Assembly: GCA_029224185.1 (NCBI GenBank)
Contig: CM055188.1
Coordinates: forward strand, 16,459,497-16,523,496
Source of the DNA: Karalla daura
Taxonomy: Eukaryota; Chordata; Actinopteri; Chaetodontiformes; Leiognathidae
DNA length: 64,000 bases
Direction of reading: 5' to 3'
Shown: positions 1 to 12,888 of the stretch, one piece after another
Position numbering within the stretch: the first letter of the stretch is position 1
Layout: the number at the start of each line of letters is the position of its first letter
Translations under genes and position numbers: made by a program
Notes under the pieces: generated by a model
Seen by the model: only the letters and a program-made list of their open reading frames with translations
Told to the model about the DNA's origin: nothing
Database searches by the model: none

Positions 1-124
1 GTCAACAGCATAAAAGCAGATAAAGTAACAGGGAAGGTTACTGAATTTAGCTCTGCAGGTTGTTGAAAACAAAAGACTGCTGCTTACACCTGCATGTAAG
101 GCATTGTTTAACAACTAGAAAATA

Positions 125-441
125 CAGTGGAAGCTTGAGATACGAAATTAATTTGTTCCAGAAAGGCTTTTGTATTGAATATTAGTATTATGAAAACCCA
201 CCAAAAAAGACATTATATAAGGTGTAAATGTATGACTGTCTTAAAATGTTACGAAAATATACAACTGTTTATAAGTGTAAAAATGACCGGGAGGACCACT
301 GTCAGATGGCGCTTTTGATTTCGTTTTCATATTCCGGATATTTTTTCATTTAATGGGACAAAATTTCTTCGAAGCCCAATTCAACTGTATTTTCTGTACA
401 TTAATGTGTGCAAACTCAAAACAGCGTGTATCTCAAAAGTG
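125..441. mobile_element. Short non-autonomous TIR DNA transposon, copy A (decayed)
   Basis: The left end starts CAGTGGAAGCTTGAGATACG directly after a TA dinucleotide. The interior (about 230-395) is clearly homologous to 21,120-21,280: both carry the blocks AATATACAACTGTTT/AATATACAGCTGTTT, TTTCGTTTTCATAT-like and TTTCTTCGAAGCCCAATT-like sequence in the same order. The right end is decayed (GTATCTCAAAAGTG near 428-441 in place of the expected inverted CAGTGG end). It has no ORF, so it is a non-autonomous MITE-like copy. Its ends also appear in the 32.2-kb palindrome. A TA target site would suit a Tc/mariner- or pogo-like mobiliser, but the superfamily is my inference. Confidence 0.6.
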
Positions 442-2000
442 ATACATGATGAGCAATGAGCTTTTCCACAGATATCCAGAGCAGCAAATGAGTTTAAACT
501 AAAATTTATGAAGTTTGAAAACTGTCTGGAATGAATGACTGAGTCGGTTGTTGCTGCTGGTACCAAACAATTTTTTATTTTCATAACAAATAACAATGTG
601 GCAGACTTCTTACTCATATCAAGTCAGTCTGTAAAGTCAATAGCAATCAATAATGGTATCGACCAATACACAAAGCTCTTGCATTGATATACTGTATTGG
701 TATACTTCTCACAGACACACACTCTCCACCACTGACTTTGCTTCATGTCTGGCTCTCCAGCACTCGTTCATGGATCATCTCTCATTGCCGACCTGCTTCG
801 TTCCTGATCTGCTCTGCGTTCCTCCATCCTGCTAATCCTGCCTGCCCTCTGTCCCCGACCACAATCCGTCTCTGTCTGAAGACCTGACCTGCCCCCATTT
901 TCCAGCCAGAGCCTTCCCCTCACTACCACTGGCCTCAGCCATGTGACTTTGATCGCTTCCACCATTTTCCAACTCAATAAAGACTTGAGGTCACAAACAT
1001 TCAGGTCTCCTATGTTTGTGCATTGTGTGCATTTGGGTCTGCAAACCATATTCCTCACAGGGGACCGTAAACGCCTACTCTACATGCAAGTGTAATCTAA
1101 CTTGTAGTTGTTCTGATGCTTCAATGTATACATCTATGTATATGTAAATGTATATTAGCAGTGAAATATATTTGTGGTTATTGGGGTCATACTGCAAGCT
1201 AACATTGCTATGTTCAATTTAATTAATTATCCTGGCCCTGGTATTAGTTTGACATGTCTGAAAGTCAGTGTTTGAGCATATTTGTTTTCCCTTCATTGCA
1301 TGTTACTACTGCCACCACTTAGGTGGGTCCTCAAAAATAATTACTAATGATGTGTGCACACAGCACAAATTTTCATGTCATTCATGATTGCCGTCATGTC
1401 AGGCTACATGATTACAGTGGCATAATATTTTGCCACGCTGTCATACTGGCCAAACTACACTTATGATCCTGATCGATCATCGCTCACAACTCATCACAAC
1501 TCTGTGTGATTCATTGGGAATTGGGAGGCGTGACATGACATTGTCAATCATTGCTACTGAAGCACCGTGTCTTATATGAGGCCTTTCATGCAGACATTGA
1601 AAAGAAGAATGATGCCCACAGGAGGACTGAAGTTCATTGGAGACTATGTTGAACACACAAACACATTTTTTCCCTCTTAAAACCATGTTTACCTCTCGAT
1701 GAGTAACACATTTAAATAATCTTTAAATATGTTAAAAGAACTTAAGATGTGAGTGTTTCCACATTCCCACAAAATCATTGTCTGCATTTATATATGTTAC
1801 CATGGGCCTAACAGATGGATCAGATGTATCTTAAGTCTTAGTTATAAAGATATATATTAGACATAAGACAGATATAAGTCAGATATATTTATCTGATATT
1901 TATCTTGGTTTCACTGACATTTCTCCCATTGCTTTGACCCATCTTGGATTTTGTTGTATAGGATAACACACCAGAGTTGCTGACCAGAGTGCAGACCATA
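442..2000. other. No recognisable gene (442-719 and 1,061-2,000)
   Basis: AT-rich sequence with short chance ORFs on both strands. Nothing apart from the possible LTR end at 720-1,060 was identified. Confidence 0.6.
720..1060 (+). repeat. Possible LTR 3' portion (Gypsy-like) with AATAAA
   Basis: A pyrimidine- and C-rich stretch leads to CTCAATAAAGACTTGAGG (AATAAA at 976-981), followed by a GT-rich segment ending TGTGCATTTGGGTCTGCA. A poly(A) signal followed by a 'GCATTTGGGTC' end resembles the 3' part of fish Gypsy LTRs that I remember. No second LTR or internal coding region is linked to it here, so it would be a solo or broken LTR. It could also be the 3' end of an unrelated transcript. 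Confidence 0.25.
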
Positions 2001-2038
2001 GAAAATAAATAAATAGATAAATAAATAAATAAATAAAA
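2001..2038. repeat. (AAAT)n microsatellite
   Basis: A run of AAAT/AAATAGAT units. It has no coding meaning; the minus-strand ORF crossing it translates the repeat. Confidence 0.9.
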
Positions 2039-2100
2039 CCCACTTGTGCACCTTGTGATCAACAAAAAATCAACGGTTACCAACAAAATTAATAAGTGCG

Positions 2101-2405
2101 TGATGGATGAATGAGTGTGTGGTGCAGAGCTGGTGTAAAAGTCTCACCTTCACACACTCAGGGTGAAGGAGTCTGTCACTGAAGGAGATGGTTAGTGCTG
2201 AAATCCATCAGAGCTGGACAATGTCAGTCTCTCTCCCACTACCTGCACGGAGTAGAGGAGACCCCCCAGGACAGAGCTGGCCTTCTTCAGCAGTTTGTCC
2301 AGTCTCTTCCTGTCTGTTGCTGTTGACAGGCTCCAGCAGACAGTGTTGAAGAAGGTCCACAGGAGATCCCCTGTACTCCACAGGACCTCAATGTTGTAAG
2401 TATAA
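2101..2405 (-). mobile_element. Non-LTR retrotransposon fragment, C-terminal region after RT
   Basis: Read on the minus strand, 2405-2192 gives a peptide with STATDRKRLDKLLKKASSVL and then SVQVVGERL. In another frame, 2170-2120 gives SFSDRLLHPECVKVR. These two blocks in this order match the end of the ORF2 protein in common fish LINEs of the CR1/L2/jockey group, downstream of the reverse transcriptase. At least one frameshift separates them and nothing upstream of the RT is present. The copy is therefore a short, dead, 5'-truncated insertion. The clade is not certain. Confidence 0.65.
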
Positions 2406-3309
2406 TACAAATAATGAAAGATAATAAAAAGTCATAAAGATAAGAATACAAATAATGAATGTATGAAAAAGAAATGCCTTCATATACACTGAATGCTTCT
2501 TAGCCTGGTGTGAATGTACATGTACATGTATTATCCTCAATGTCTTTTTCTTACCCTCTGCTCTGACCCTCAGCTCCCTTTACTGCCTGATACTGTGACT
2601 TCCTGCCCTCTCCTTTAATTAACTGACTTTAGATCAGGCATCATCATGTAATGTCATGTTTGGAGGTGTCAGATTCACATCAATTAGTTAATTTACCCAT
2701 TCTGGTTAATTAGATGAAGATGATTGAAGGAGTGTTTTCAGTCTGTGTCCACCTCTACCTCTGTTAAGATTGCCAAAGAAGAAAGCAGCAACAAAACAGT
2801 TATAACCCCTGAAATTTAGGAGTGAAGAATTCAGTGAGACATGACTTGCTTCACCCGGGTCCTCAGTGGTGATTTACTTTTCTTTACTTCACCTTTTTTC
2901 CACATGCAAAAATGATCAATTTGCTTTATTATGTATTCAATATCCTTTTGAACAGCTTAGAAATATGTTTAATTTTGATATGTAAATGTTTGAAATGTAA
3001 ATGTAAATGTTCCTCTAATAAGCACATAAACCCATCCTTAACTTTTTACTTACTGTAAGTTTTAAGGTACAATGTCCTCAGAGGTACTTTCTGGGGAGTG
3101 CTTTGGGAATACGGAGTGGACTGCTCATTGCTAAGGGCTATACAATATCTGTATTCAGAGTTCTGTTTCTGTTGTTTTGTCTTCTTTATTTTTGCGTAAT
3201 TGGCTCCAGCAAAGCATTGATTCATGTTATAACATCTTGATTGAATGTATATTAAATGGGAATGCCAGTGTATCAAATATATTGCTGGACGTACATCAAA
3301 CTCATTTCC
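2406..3309. other. No recognisable gene
   Basis: AT-rich. A (TGTAAA)n-like short run stands near 2,985-3,010. Nothing else supported. Confidence 0.6.
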
Positions 3310-3790
3310 AGTTATGGTTGGACTCCACCAAGGCTAGTTGATTCATAATTTTTGGACATCATTTCTAGCTGCAGTCAAGTGGTGTAGGGTATCGGGTCCA
3401 GTGGCCTATCTACTTTTTATGAAGTCCTGCAGGCCTACTCCAACAGTGACATTCAAATTGCTTTGGCATGAATTACAGCTGAATGTGAAGAGGCTAGTTT
3501 GAGAATCAGCACCTCTAAATCAGAGGCCAGGTTGTCAACAGAGAAAGGGTGGAGTGCCCACTCCACGTTGGGAAGAGTCCCTGCCCTAACAAGAGCAGTT
3601 AGAGTATCTCTATTCACAATCAGTGGAAGATAGACAGGCATTGTGGGTGGCATCCACAGTGATGCGGATGCTATACATTGAGTGGAAGGAAATGACAAGC
3701 CAAGAGGGAAAGAAGGGCGCAAACTAGAGTGACTGCCCTTCGTATCGGGAAAGACCAGCTGAGGTTCTGCCTCTTTATGTCTGTGACTGT
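3310..3790 (+). mobile_element. Non-LTR retrotransposon fragment, reverse transcriptase region
   Basis: The plus strand near 3316 encodes VGLHQG, an RT motif-B-like start. After a degraded stretch where the catalytic FADD/YADD motif should lie (about 3410-3425), 3470-3525 reads AECEEASLRISTSKSEA. This is a hallmark of the palm/thumb junction in a very abundant fish LINE family. Homology continues (RKGWSA-like, then ISGR and MRMLYI-like pieces) to about 3680 through several stops and indels. The 118-aa minus-strand ORF over 3453-3809 is only the antisense of this. It is a dead fragment with neither 5' nor 3' end. Confidence 0.65.
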
Positions 3791-5445
3791 GAGTTTTTAC
3801 CACAGTCAAGCAAAATAACCTTTTCTGTGTATATGTTCAGATGTGAGTTTAATGCAATTTTTTGGTCAATTTTTTTTTTTTACTCAGAGCCTTTGTTAGG
3901 CAATTTGTCATCAGCCCAAAGTCTACACAGATCTACACAGATCTACATCTACAGATCTACATCTATATATACACACACAACCGATGGAGCATGGGAATAT
4001 GAGTGCACTACTAGGGATGTAAATCACCAGCTTTATGACCATACAGAAACAAATATAGAGAGAGATAGAGATATTGAGCTTAAAAAATCCTATACATTTT
4101 GTGTAAACCTCCACTTTTTTTGTGTGTCTCAACCAAAACATTTTAAACAGAACTTAACTAAGGTCACCACTTAACATGTTCTTCAAAGTGAATATGCAGT
4201 TCAGTCATCCTGCATCAAAGCTACTGTATCCAGTATCTACTACTTCTTGGCGTGAAAATGTTTCTTAGTCAAAACAAAATAAGAAATTTTAGCTGGAGAA
4301 CAAGCTGAACACAAAATAAATGTAAACAATACCACCATATTCTTAGTGCATATTGTAAAGTCAGATCTCTACAACTGTCCTCCTAGTCTTCTTTGGAAGG
4401 TTTCTCTTAAAACAACACCAACAACAACAACTGACCCACATGTTCAGGAGACAAAACACTGTGCTCTGAATGCACAGTGTGAAATACAAGCTGCACTGGA
4501 CCCAGAAATGCAGAGATGTGTTTTTGCGATTGACCAGGCGGGAAACTCATTCTGACTCTAACACACTACCTTCCAGGATCAAAGATGCTGTGTCTTTACA
4601 TAGTACTTGGAAACCTCAGCATGGACTAGCTGTCTGGAAGTCTTGGCAGTCTTGCTGGGGTCGACAATGAAAATGGTGTCACCATAAAGGTCCTCAAGTG
4701 CCATGTGAGATTTTGGTGCCAGGGGCATAATCTATGATGACACATGACACAATATTGTAATATTTAGGCAGGCAAAATATCTTGTTTGTACACTGAAAAC
4801 ACTTATGCACTTATGCGCTTACTGTTAATCAATTCAGTAATAAAATAAGGAATGGATGTGTAATGCCTCAGACAGGATTGCACATGATTTATCTCAAGGA
4901 CATTTTAGTTATCCTTCATAAACAACATCATTTTATTGGGATTTTCGTTTCTTTATCCTGATTTTCTCTTTTTTTCTTTTTTTCAAAAATGTGTCCTTCC
5001 ACCATTTAGACACAGTCCAGCAGAAAGAAGTTTCTTTTGTGTCTGTTCTGTTGATCTGTTGGCATAAGAGGAAAACTTCTATTCTGCTGTGCTTTTAATT
5101 TAGGATGCATTCACAGTCTGGCCATCGTACATTGCCCCGCCCTCCCGTGCTTCAGTGTGGTACAAAACAAAATTTTCCCTTAGGAGCTTTGCTACATGAT
5201 TTTGTCAAAGGATCTAAATCTGCACTTGTCTTGTGGGTATATATTTGTGTATGTGTGTGTGTGTGTATGTGTGTGTACAAAAGTTAATATATGATGATAT
5301 ATACACATGAGGTCTGTTTAGGTACCATCAGAAACTATGGTTTCCCTAACTAACCCTCACTACAAGTTGACGATCACAGGGGTTTTTGAGCTACAAATGG
5401 ATAATTAAAGTCACTATTGGAAATAAAGGCATGGATTTTGGCTCC
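3791..5445. other. No recognisable gene
   Basis: Contains short direct repeats of ACAGATCTACATCT (3,926-3,966) and a short TG run. TAGGGATGTAAATCACC near 4,013 faintly recalls a fish repeat end, too weakly to call. Confidence 0.55.
5247..5276. repeat. (TG)n microsatellite
   Basis: An interrupted TG run (TGTGTATGTGTGTGTGTG). Confidence 0.8.
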
Positions 5446-5960
5446 ACCTACTGTACAAGTACCTGGGAATGCAGGTGAGTGATGAGCTGGACTGGCCCAA
5501 CCACATGGAGGTGGTATACAAGATTGAAAGTTGACTCTATTTCTTGAGTAGGTTGAAATCCTTCAATGTTTGCAGACCTCTGGCCTCTGTTGTATGTTTG
5601 ATAAGTCTATGGTGGCCAGTGCACTTTTCTGTGGTGAGCTGGGGCGAGAGGGCCTTCTCTAAAGACAAGAACAATGACAGAACAATCTGATCAGGAGAGC
5701 AAAGTCCATCATTGTGCAGGTTGTTGAGGTGAGGATGCTTATCCAACTGAAGGTAATCCTGAACAACCTGTGCTCACAACAGGACCTTACAATGTTTCAG
5801 GAGAGCATCTTTAACCACAGACTGATACCACATCAGTGCAGGACTGAACCTCAGAGGTCTTTCCTGCCAGACATTAGCCTTTTCTATATATTATAAATAA
5901 TATTATAATATGTATATTGTAACATTGCACATATTTGTGCAATATATTATTTATGTACGT
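5446..5960 (+). mobile_element. Non-LTR retrotransposon fragment, post-RT region and 3' tail
   Basis: The plus strand from 5454 reads YKYLGMQVSDELDWPNHM, then LYFLSRLKSFNVCRPL, then WWPVHFSVVSWG, and near 5800-5880 LTTD, ISAGLNLRGLSCQTLAF. This follows the order of the 'KYLG..LDW....LYFLRRLRSFNVC...RRSFLP' region of L2/CR1-group fish LINEs. In-frame stops and frameshifts occur throughout. The stretch 5890-5960 (ATTGCACATATTTGTGCAAT) is AT-rich and probably the element's 3' UTR. This is an inactive 5'-truncated copy, perhaps of the same family as 2101-2405 but in opposite orientation. Confidence 0.65.
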
Positions 5961-6334
5961 TATGTATGTTATTAGTGCGACTGGACCTGAGGATTCTGAG
6001 GCATTATTCACGACATTTATTTTTTTTACTTTTCTTACTGTTCCTCCAGCTGATTTTTGATTCACTACTCCTCTTACAGTTCAAAAGAAAACCCTGTTAA
6101 ATGATACATCAAAGTATGCAGCTTCATGGGGACTGGTGTGATATTTCTTTTCCCAAGAGCAGACCCAATTTCTCAGAATGAATAGGAAGAGCAGAGAAAA
6201 AAAGGAACATTTTTCACCTAAATACAACAGGTGGCTGCATAGACCTGCTCTGATGTAGAATCCTAACAGAGGAAAACTCAACATGTCCTCATATTGTCCA
6301 CATATTATCAGCGGCCGAAATGAAGTGTAGCCAT

Positions 6335-6540
6335 TGTATCAATCAATCAATCAAATCAATCACGCCCCCTGCCTTTATTTGCTCATAGGGGCTGAGGAAT
6401 GACTCATAAGAAAACCTAGAGAGGGGAAAAAAAGGAAGAAACCTCAGGGTAAAAGACAGAGGAGGGCATCCTCACACAGGACCAGCATGGGGGCACAAAC
6501 AGAAAAGTTACAATTAGCAGAGTAAACATTTCAGACGCCG
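6335..6540. repeat. Possible dispersed fish repeat, (ATCA)n-led
   Basis: A short ATCAATCA run is followed by GAGGAATGACTCATAAG and an A/G-rich block (GAAGAAACCTCAGGGTAAAA). It reminds me of a dispersed teleost repeat with an 'AGAAACCT...CAGG' core. I see no termini or target duplication. Confidence 0.2.
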
Positions 6541-7368
6541 CGCCTCACCCAGAATGGACAGGTGGGTACAGATAGGTGCAGAGAGCAGCGTCCCCCGGAC
6601 AATGAAACTTTATTTAAACATCAAATTAGAAGCAAACTTGTGGTCTCTTTATGCTGTTTTCAGTACAGTAATTTGCATATTGATAAGTTGCACAGTGTTT
6701 CATTAACCCCTTCTCAGAGGAACTGTGGTGGATTCTGGGATCATTTTAAGGTAGAGCAGGCTGGGCGTCTATGTCGCAACATTTTAAAACGCTTCAACAG
6801 TTTTCACACATTCATGCTGAATGCAATTTTCACACAGAAACTTTCAAAGAAGAAAAGAAGAGGTCTTCAAAGGACTGTTGTGGAAAAACTTTAGACTTTT
6901 CTTATGAAATATTGATTGTTTTTATTGTGAATTATCTGTCTTCACAAACACAGTTGACATCAATAAATTTATCATAGATCTTTATTACATGAAGTATATT
7001 ACAGTAAATTAATACAGGTAAAGCAGTAGCAAATGAGTCGAATAAGTGAAATTATGTCTCATCAATTGCATCCAAATTAGAAATGTGTTTATTGCTAAAA
7101 TGTGTTTATAGATACAAAGACATGGTTTGAGTCTTATGGTGCAGACATGAATATAACAGGAAACAGGGACTGAGGGTCCTGAACAAATGAGATGTTCACC
7201 TTCATAACACCTTGGTGAGGTGGTCGTTGATGGCTCCTCTCTCTTTGATGCAAGACAGAGGTATATAGAAGACCCTCTCTGTCTCAAGCCAGACAAATTA
7301 ATAATCGTTTCGATTAAAGCAATTACTTTTCCTATTCATATTACTGTTTTGCTTGCTAGATTTACAGT

Positions 7369-7720
<352 letters not shown>

Positions 7721-7733
7721 AAGGTAAGTGGGG

Positions 7734-7927
7734 ACAGCCATGGTGGAGGTAGGCACAGAGCAATGGGAACAATTTTCAATCAGACCTCTGTTATTACTGT
7801 CCTCTTGGCCTTCTCTTCAATATATTATACTCATGTATTTTAAGGTCACATTGTACCTGGAATGAGCTATTCATTTTTTTAATAGGCCACATGAGGAAAA
7901 TAGAGTAGTTTGTAGGGACCAATAAAC
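7734..7927. repeat. Direct duplication, copy 1
   Basis: About 195 bp starting ACAGCCATGGTGGAGG and ending GGACCAATAAAC. It repeats at 8059-8254, offset 325 bp, in the same orientation and with only scattered substitutions by eye. It follows the GATA/GACA array directly. Confidence 0.92.
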
Positions 7928-8000
7928 TGAACAGAATTCAGGTATTCATTATTTGATACACCAAACCAGTTGTATGGTTTTGGATAGATGAAAAGATAGA

Positions 8001-8053
8001 CAGAAAAGAAAAGAAAAGAAAAGAAAAGAAAAAAAAAGAAAAGAAAAGAAAAG
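8001..8053. repeat. (GAAAA)n microsatellite
   Basis: AAGAAAAGAAAAG units preceded by GATAGATGAAAAGATAGACAG, a decayed GATA/GACA stretch. It stands just before copy 2 of the duplication, where copy 1 has the large GATA/GACA array. Confidence 0.95.
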
Positions 8054-8058
8054 GGTAC

Positions 8059-8254
8059 ACAGCCATGCTGGAGGTAGGCACAGAGCAATGAGAACTATTT
8101 TCAATCAGACCTCTGTTATTATTGTCCCCTTGGCCTTCTCCTCAATATATTTTACTCATGTATTTTAAGGTCAAACTGTACCTGGGTGAACTAATTATCT
8201 TCTCAAAGGACCACATGAGGAACATGGAGTATTTTGTAAGGGCAGACCAATAAC
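8059..8254. repeat. Direct duplication, copy 2
   Basis: Homologous to 7734-7927 from ACAGCCATGCTGGAGG to CAGACCAATAAC. Small indels occur near GAGCTATTCATTTTTTT/GAACTAATTATCTTCTC. No ORF is shared by the two copies, so this is a non-coding segmental duplication. Confidence 0.92.
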
Positions 8255-8477
8255 AGACTTTTTAATTTTAAATTCTAATTTATTGTAGGCTTAGAGGAAA
8301 GGCTGTAAGTACTCTGCATACACTGTTGAAATAATAACCCAATCGTTGATATTGGATTCATAAGGTATTCTGATTCTGAAAACATTTATAGTCATCTTGC
8401 ATTTTTTCTTCTCTTTATCTTCCTCCACCTCTTGCACGTCAAATATCAGCAAAGCCTATTCTAATGAAAGATAATTA

Positions 8478-8530
8478 AAGGGGACATATTATGTATATTT
8501 TACATTGCTTACCGTTGCTACAGTTTTCAA
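8478..8530 (+). repeat. Possible end of a dispersed teleost repeat
   Basis: AAAGGGGACATATTATGTAT resembles the conserved start of a dispersed fish repeat that I remember ('AAAGGGGACATATTATGC'). The following sequence is not obviously related, and no second end is visible. Confidence 0.25.
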
Positions 8531-10997
8531 CACCTACAGAGTAGCTCTGTATAATTCTTAGCTAAAAAAAAGTTGTCAAATCTGAGTAATCAACTAAGTG
8601 GCCACCTCCAGAATCGCTTTGTTCTGGTTGCTTTACAATATGTGCTTTTTCTTCATAATTGATTAAATAATTCTTAACAGATGCAGAAAAGTGGAAAACA
8701 TTTTCAACAGACTCACAAGGGTAAAATCACCCTTTTCAAAATCCAAAATCCATTTCTGTCTCCTACCTGGCTGTATTTTAAAATAAATGGATAAGAAAGT
8801 AAGAAACTGTCTGTATTTCCTAATGAAATCTTGTTAAAAGTAATACATTTTTAAAATCACAATAAATATAATTCAACATCATAAACATCATCATCCTCCA
8901 TCTTGCTTTGATGATGACAGAAGTGTGAATGTGTTTTGTTGTAGGTCTGAAGTGTCCACCCTGGAGTAGTGGGCCCTCCTGGTGTCTATTAATTATTGCA
9001 TTTTATCCCCCTCCGTCCTTGGCAGGGGCTGTGGGGGCGTACTTAACGTCTCATTGTACAGCAGTGTTCTTCCTTTTTTTGCCAGTGAAGGTGCTGACAT
9101 TAAATGGCTGAGAAGTCTGTCAATTTTGTTGTTCCCATGACAATAGTTGGGTGGGAGGAAGGTGGGCAGGAGTGTGCGTGTCTGTGTGTGGAGGCGGAGC
9201 GAGAGAGATAAAGCAGTTAGGACTGATCCTTGGTGAATATCATGAATTGTTTTGTTGTTGGTTATGGCGCACATTAGCCTGTGTACTCCTGGCTGATTAA
9301 GCCTTGAGACAAAAGCACTTGGCAGTATCATCATTTTGTGCTGAGGGATACTAATATATTTATAATTCACCATTGGTGAATGTAATCTTTAGTTCCTGAT
9401 GGCTGTAGGCAGTTAACAAGGCAAACACTGGTTAATTCCAATGTCCATCCAATGCATCGGTGCATCCCTATTGTTCTACTATTTTATTATTATCTGTGCA
9501 ACTTTGACTCTCTGTCAAATGGTGCTCGCCCCAGCATAAAGCAGCATAACAGACTTGATCACCACTGTGCAACAATACGGCCACAACAGAACTGATGCAC
9601 ATCAGCAGAGAGAATTACCAGCAGATTTGCAAAGTGCCAGAAAGTGGAAAATCAACATGAGAGATAATGCAATATTTGGCATGCCTGGACGTTAAAGTTA
9701 AAGTTAGTTTTTCCACATATTTCATAAAAACAACCATCACAAGCTGTGTCAAGATAGAGGGAACCAGTAAAAATCATTCACACAAAATTCACACAATACT
9801 GTCTGGCTGGGCCACTATGCCCTCTTTTATCATATGAAAGGAACACATGCATTCCCATTACCAGGTAATGATGCTGTAGGTCCCCATAACCATTCTCACC
9901 TGTCCCAGAACTCTGAGTCACTCTCAGCACCTTCACAACAGTAAGCATTGGTTGTTTTACTGGTTTTTCAGGGAATTCTTTTTCAGCTGCTGAAGTCCAA
10001 GATTTACACATTTTTTTTGTTATAAATGAGTCAAAATATTTGATTGGTTTGAAACTTCATTTGTAAAATGAAAGTCTGTCATATGTTTTCTTTCAATGAG
10101 CATGTAATAAAATGGTTTAGGTGGATGAATTACATGAAAAAAACAATTGGAGAAGCAATTTAACCCAAAAGCAAAAGCATTCAAGCAGCATTAAACAAAA
10201 TGTAACATTTTACAGGAGATGTACTACTGCATCATTAATTAATTTATCAAGCTCCATCTGAAATCAATTATACAAAACATTGGAATACACAGTTAAAGCT
10301 GCTGTTGTAAAGCAAAATTAGATAATAGCTGCATTTCCATTACACTCTGGGATGTTTTTCAGACATGTAGGCATATAAATGTCTGCAAAAGTGGTAACGA
10401 AACACTCTTTTTGTTGCTTGAGAATTATGGGATGTCACAAGACTAGACTATATGAGTGTACAGCTCATTCACAAAACACTGTTCAATAGAAACACCAGCA
10501 AGCAGAAATTGTATTTTATCAAAATTTCAGAAAAAAACTTTTTATATTACGTAAAACTGTAATAGAGCTAATCTAGACATCTTCTGCATTTAGCTCAGAC
10601 TTCAGCAGCATTCCAGTGTGAGGCAGATGTTGCCCTGCGTCTCCATCTGCTCGACTGATGGATAATAGTGGTCCAAGGCGTACCTCAACCAAAATGAAAG
10701 AATGTATTAATTAAATGGAAAAAATCCAAGGGCACATACTAACAGAAACCATGAGCGTTTATCACTTGTAATCTCTTAAAAGATTGTGTATTAAGGCCTA
10801 TTTCTCAAATATATTAAAGGTATCACTGGCGAGAAAGACTGCTCAGCAGATCATATGGAGGAGGACCCAAATCATTCTCCCACAGTATAGATTCTCCATG
10901 TGCCCACAGCAGGTGCAGTGTAGCTGTGGTCCAGAGCAGATTTCTCTGGAGATGGTGAATCTGATGATATACAAGTATGTGACAATTACTGTCAACG

Positions 10998-11000
<3 letters not shown>
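8531..11000. other. No recognisable gene
   Basis: Mostly AT-rich unique-looking sequence. Apart from the possible repeat end at 9,446 nothing is supported; ORFs are short and compositionally random. Confidence 0.55.
9446..9471 (-). repeat. Possible hAT-like MITE terminus
   Basis: On the minus strand the sequence starts TAGGGATGCACCGATGCATT, which resembles the terminus of widespread fish hAT MITEs ('TAGGGATGCACCGAT'). No matching inverted end was found upstream, so only a terminal remnant can be claimed. Confidence 0.3.
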
Positions 11001-11036
<36 letters not shown>

Positions 11037-11053
11037 GTGTGGATGTGTGTTGC
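11001..11053. repeat. (TG)n microsatellite
   Basis: A TG run with one GC interruption (TGTGCGTGTG). The plus-strand 117-aa ORF crossing it owes its 'VCVCV' stretch to this repeat. Confidence 0.95.
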
Positions 11054-12002
11054 TTTCAGACCCTTGTGTGTTGCCTGTTACTACAGCAGGATGAGTGTAT
11101 GAGAGGCTTATATACACAAACTACAAAGCATGTATGACATCTTAAATTAGACAAGGTTCCTGGCTGCAAAACCACTCAGCCCTGCCAAACACAACGCAGA
11201 CAGCACCATTCGTGTGTGGCAGACTATGATGACAAGACACGCATACACACACACACACACTCACCCGGGCATGGTGACTCATACATCTTAATTAGAAGCT
11301 AAGCAGCAATGTGTTAGCATTAGTGAGGAGAGGCGAGCCTGTCACTGCAGGCAAATGAGAAAGGGTACAGACATGTGTGCCTGCATGCACACATTTATGA
11401 ATACCAAGCAATCACATGGCCTAAAGTCCAATTAATTCAATACCTGAGGAAGGCTAGGACATCTGTGTGAGTGTGTGTGTGTGTGTGCATGCGCGTGTGA
11501 GTGTCCTATGTACAGTCAACATGCAAAACAAACTTTTAGACAAGTTTAACAAAAAGATATTGTAATATAAAGTATAAAAATGCAGTGAAAACCTGGCCAT
11601 TGTTTGTGGGTGTGTGTTGATGTGGTTGTGTGTGTGTGTGTTTGAGAGTGGCCCCAGTACCATAAAGCCAGCACTCCTAACACGAACTGAAAACCCTGCC
11701 AAGGTCCTGTTGTTTGGTTTGATGGTGTCACTGGTCGGTGGCATTTATCGAAGTTCAGGATACACACACATGAACACACACATTCAAACACTCTCACATG
11801 CAGACACATACACACAGATGGTGGCATTTGGTCAGAGCTGTACAGGAGAGGGTGGGGGTGGTTTTGGGGAGGGGTGAGCTCTGACATTGCCGTTGCTACG
11901 GGGACAAAGTGACCTTAAACAGGCTGTAGTGAGGAAGGTACGGGGGAGTTTCCGGTGACTGATCAGCTCACCTCAGCATCAAATTTATGCACATGCATGC
12001 GC

Positions 12003-12011
12003 ACACACACA

Positions 12012-12073
<62 letters not shown>

Positions 12074-12120
12074 CTCTCTCTTTCTCTCTCTCTCATACAC
12101 ACACACACACACACACACAC
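12003..12120. repeat. Compound (AC)n(TC)n(AC)n microsatellite
   Basis: A short AC run, then about 80 bp of TC (12,015-12,095, with CACTG and TTTC interruptions), then AC to 12,120. The 'SLSLS' and 'RERERE' ORFs in this stretch are translated repeat. Confidence 0.97.
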
Positions 12121-12814
12121 TCTCTTGTCTACAAACCAGATATCTCTCATCTTCTCTGTTTCTACTCCCACCACTAGCTTTAGATGGATAAACAAATGAA
12201 CAGATAACACCATTTTTGCAGAATCTTTTATGTCAGTCTCATAGCACCTTGACATAGAGACAAGACATACCTTCCAAACATAAAAGAAAACTGCCATATT
12301 ACCCAGTTTGTTTTTGGTGTTTGTAATTAATTTTATCTATTTATTTAGATAGATCATGCCAAATCAAATCACGTGCCTTTTAAGCATTATGTAAACTTTA
12401 TCCATCACTTTCTCTACTGAATATGCATGCATTATATTTTTACTTCCATATGCTCTTTCTGTTCTGTCCTTCATTCACTCGCTCATCTTTGAATCAACCT
12501 TGCGTCTCCCATTCCCTTTACTTTAGCTTTATCATTCTCTTCTTGTCCCTCTACATTGGCTATTCTTTCAACACTCCTCTAAGGTATCCATCCTAATCCG
12601 TGCTCCATACAACTATCTCTCCACCTCCATCTCATCCACCCTGCCCCACACTGATGAGCTGAGATGCAGCCCCACTCATCAGATTGCCTGTCTCTCCTTC
12701 GTGCTTTCTTTAACACTTGTAGAAATGACCTGACACATCCAATCTCAGGTTATTACACAGATGTGCCAACTCTCTCTCTTTTTCTCCAACACATATTCAC
12801 ACACATTGAGACCA

Positions 12815-12846
12815 AGAACACACGCACACACGCACGCACGCATGCA

Positions 12847-12884
<38 letters not shown>
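12815..12884. repeat. (AC)n microsatellite with ACGC/ATGC variants
   Basis: AC-rich run: CACGCACACACGCACGCACG, then a uniform AC tract of about 30 bp. Confidence 0.95.

Positions 12885-12888
<4 letters not shown>

Noticed and set aside
4012..4032. TAGGGATGTAAATCACC as a transposon end
   Set aside because: Too short a resemblance and no second end.
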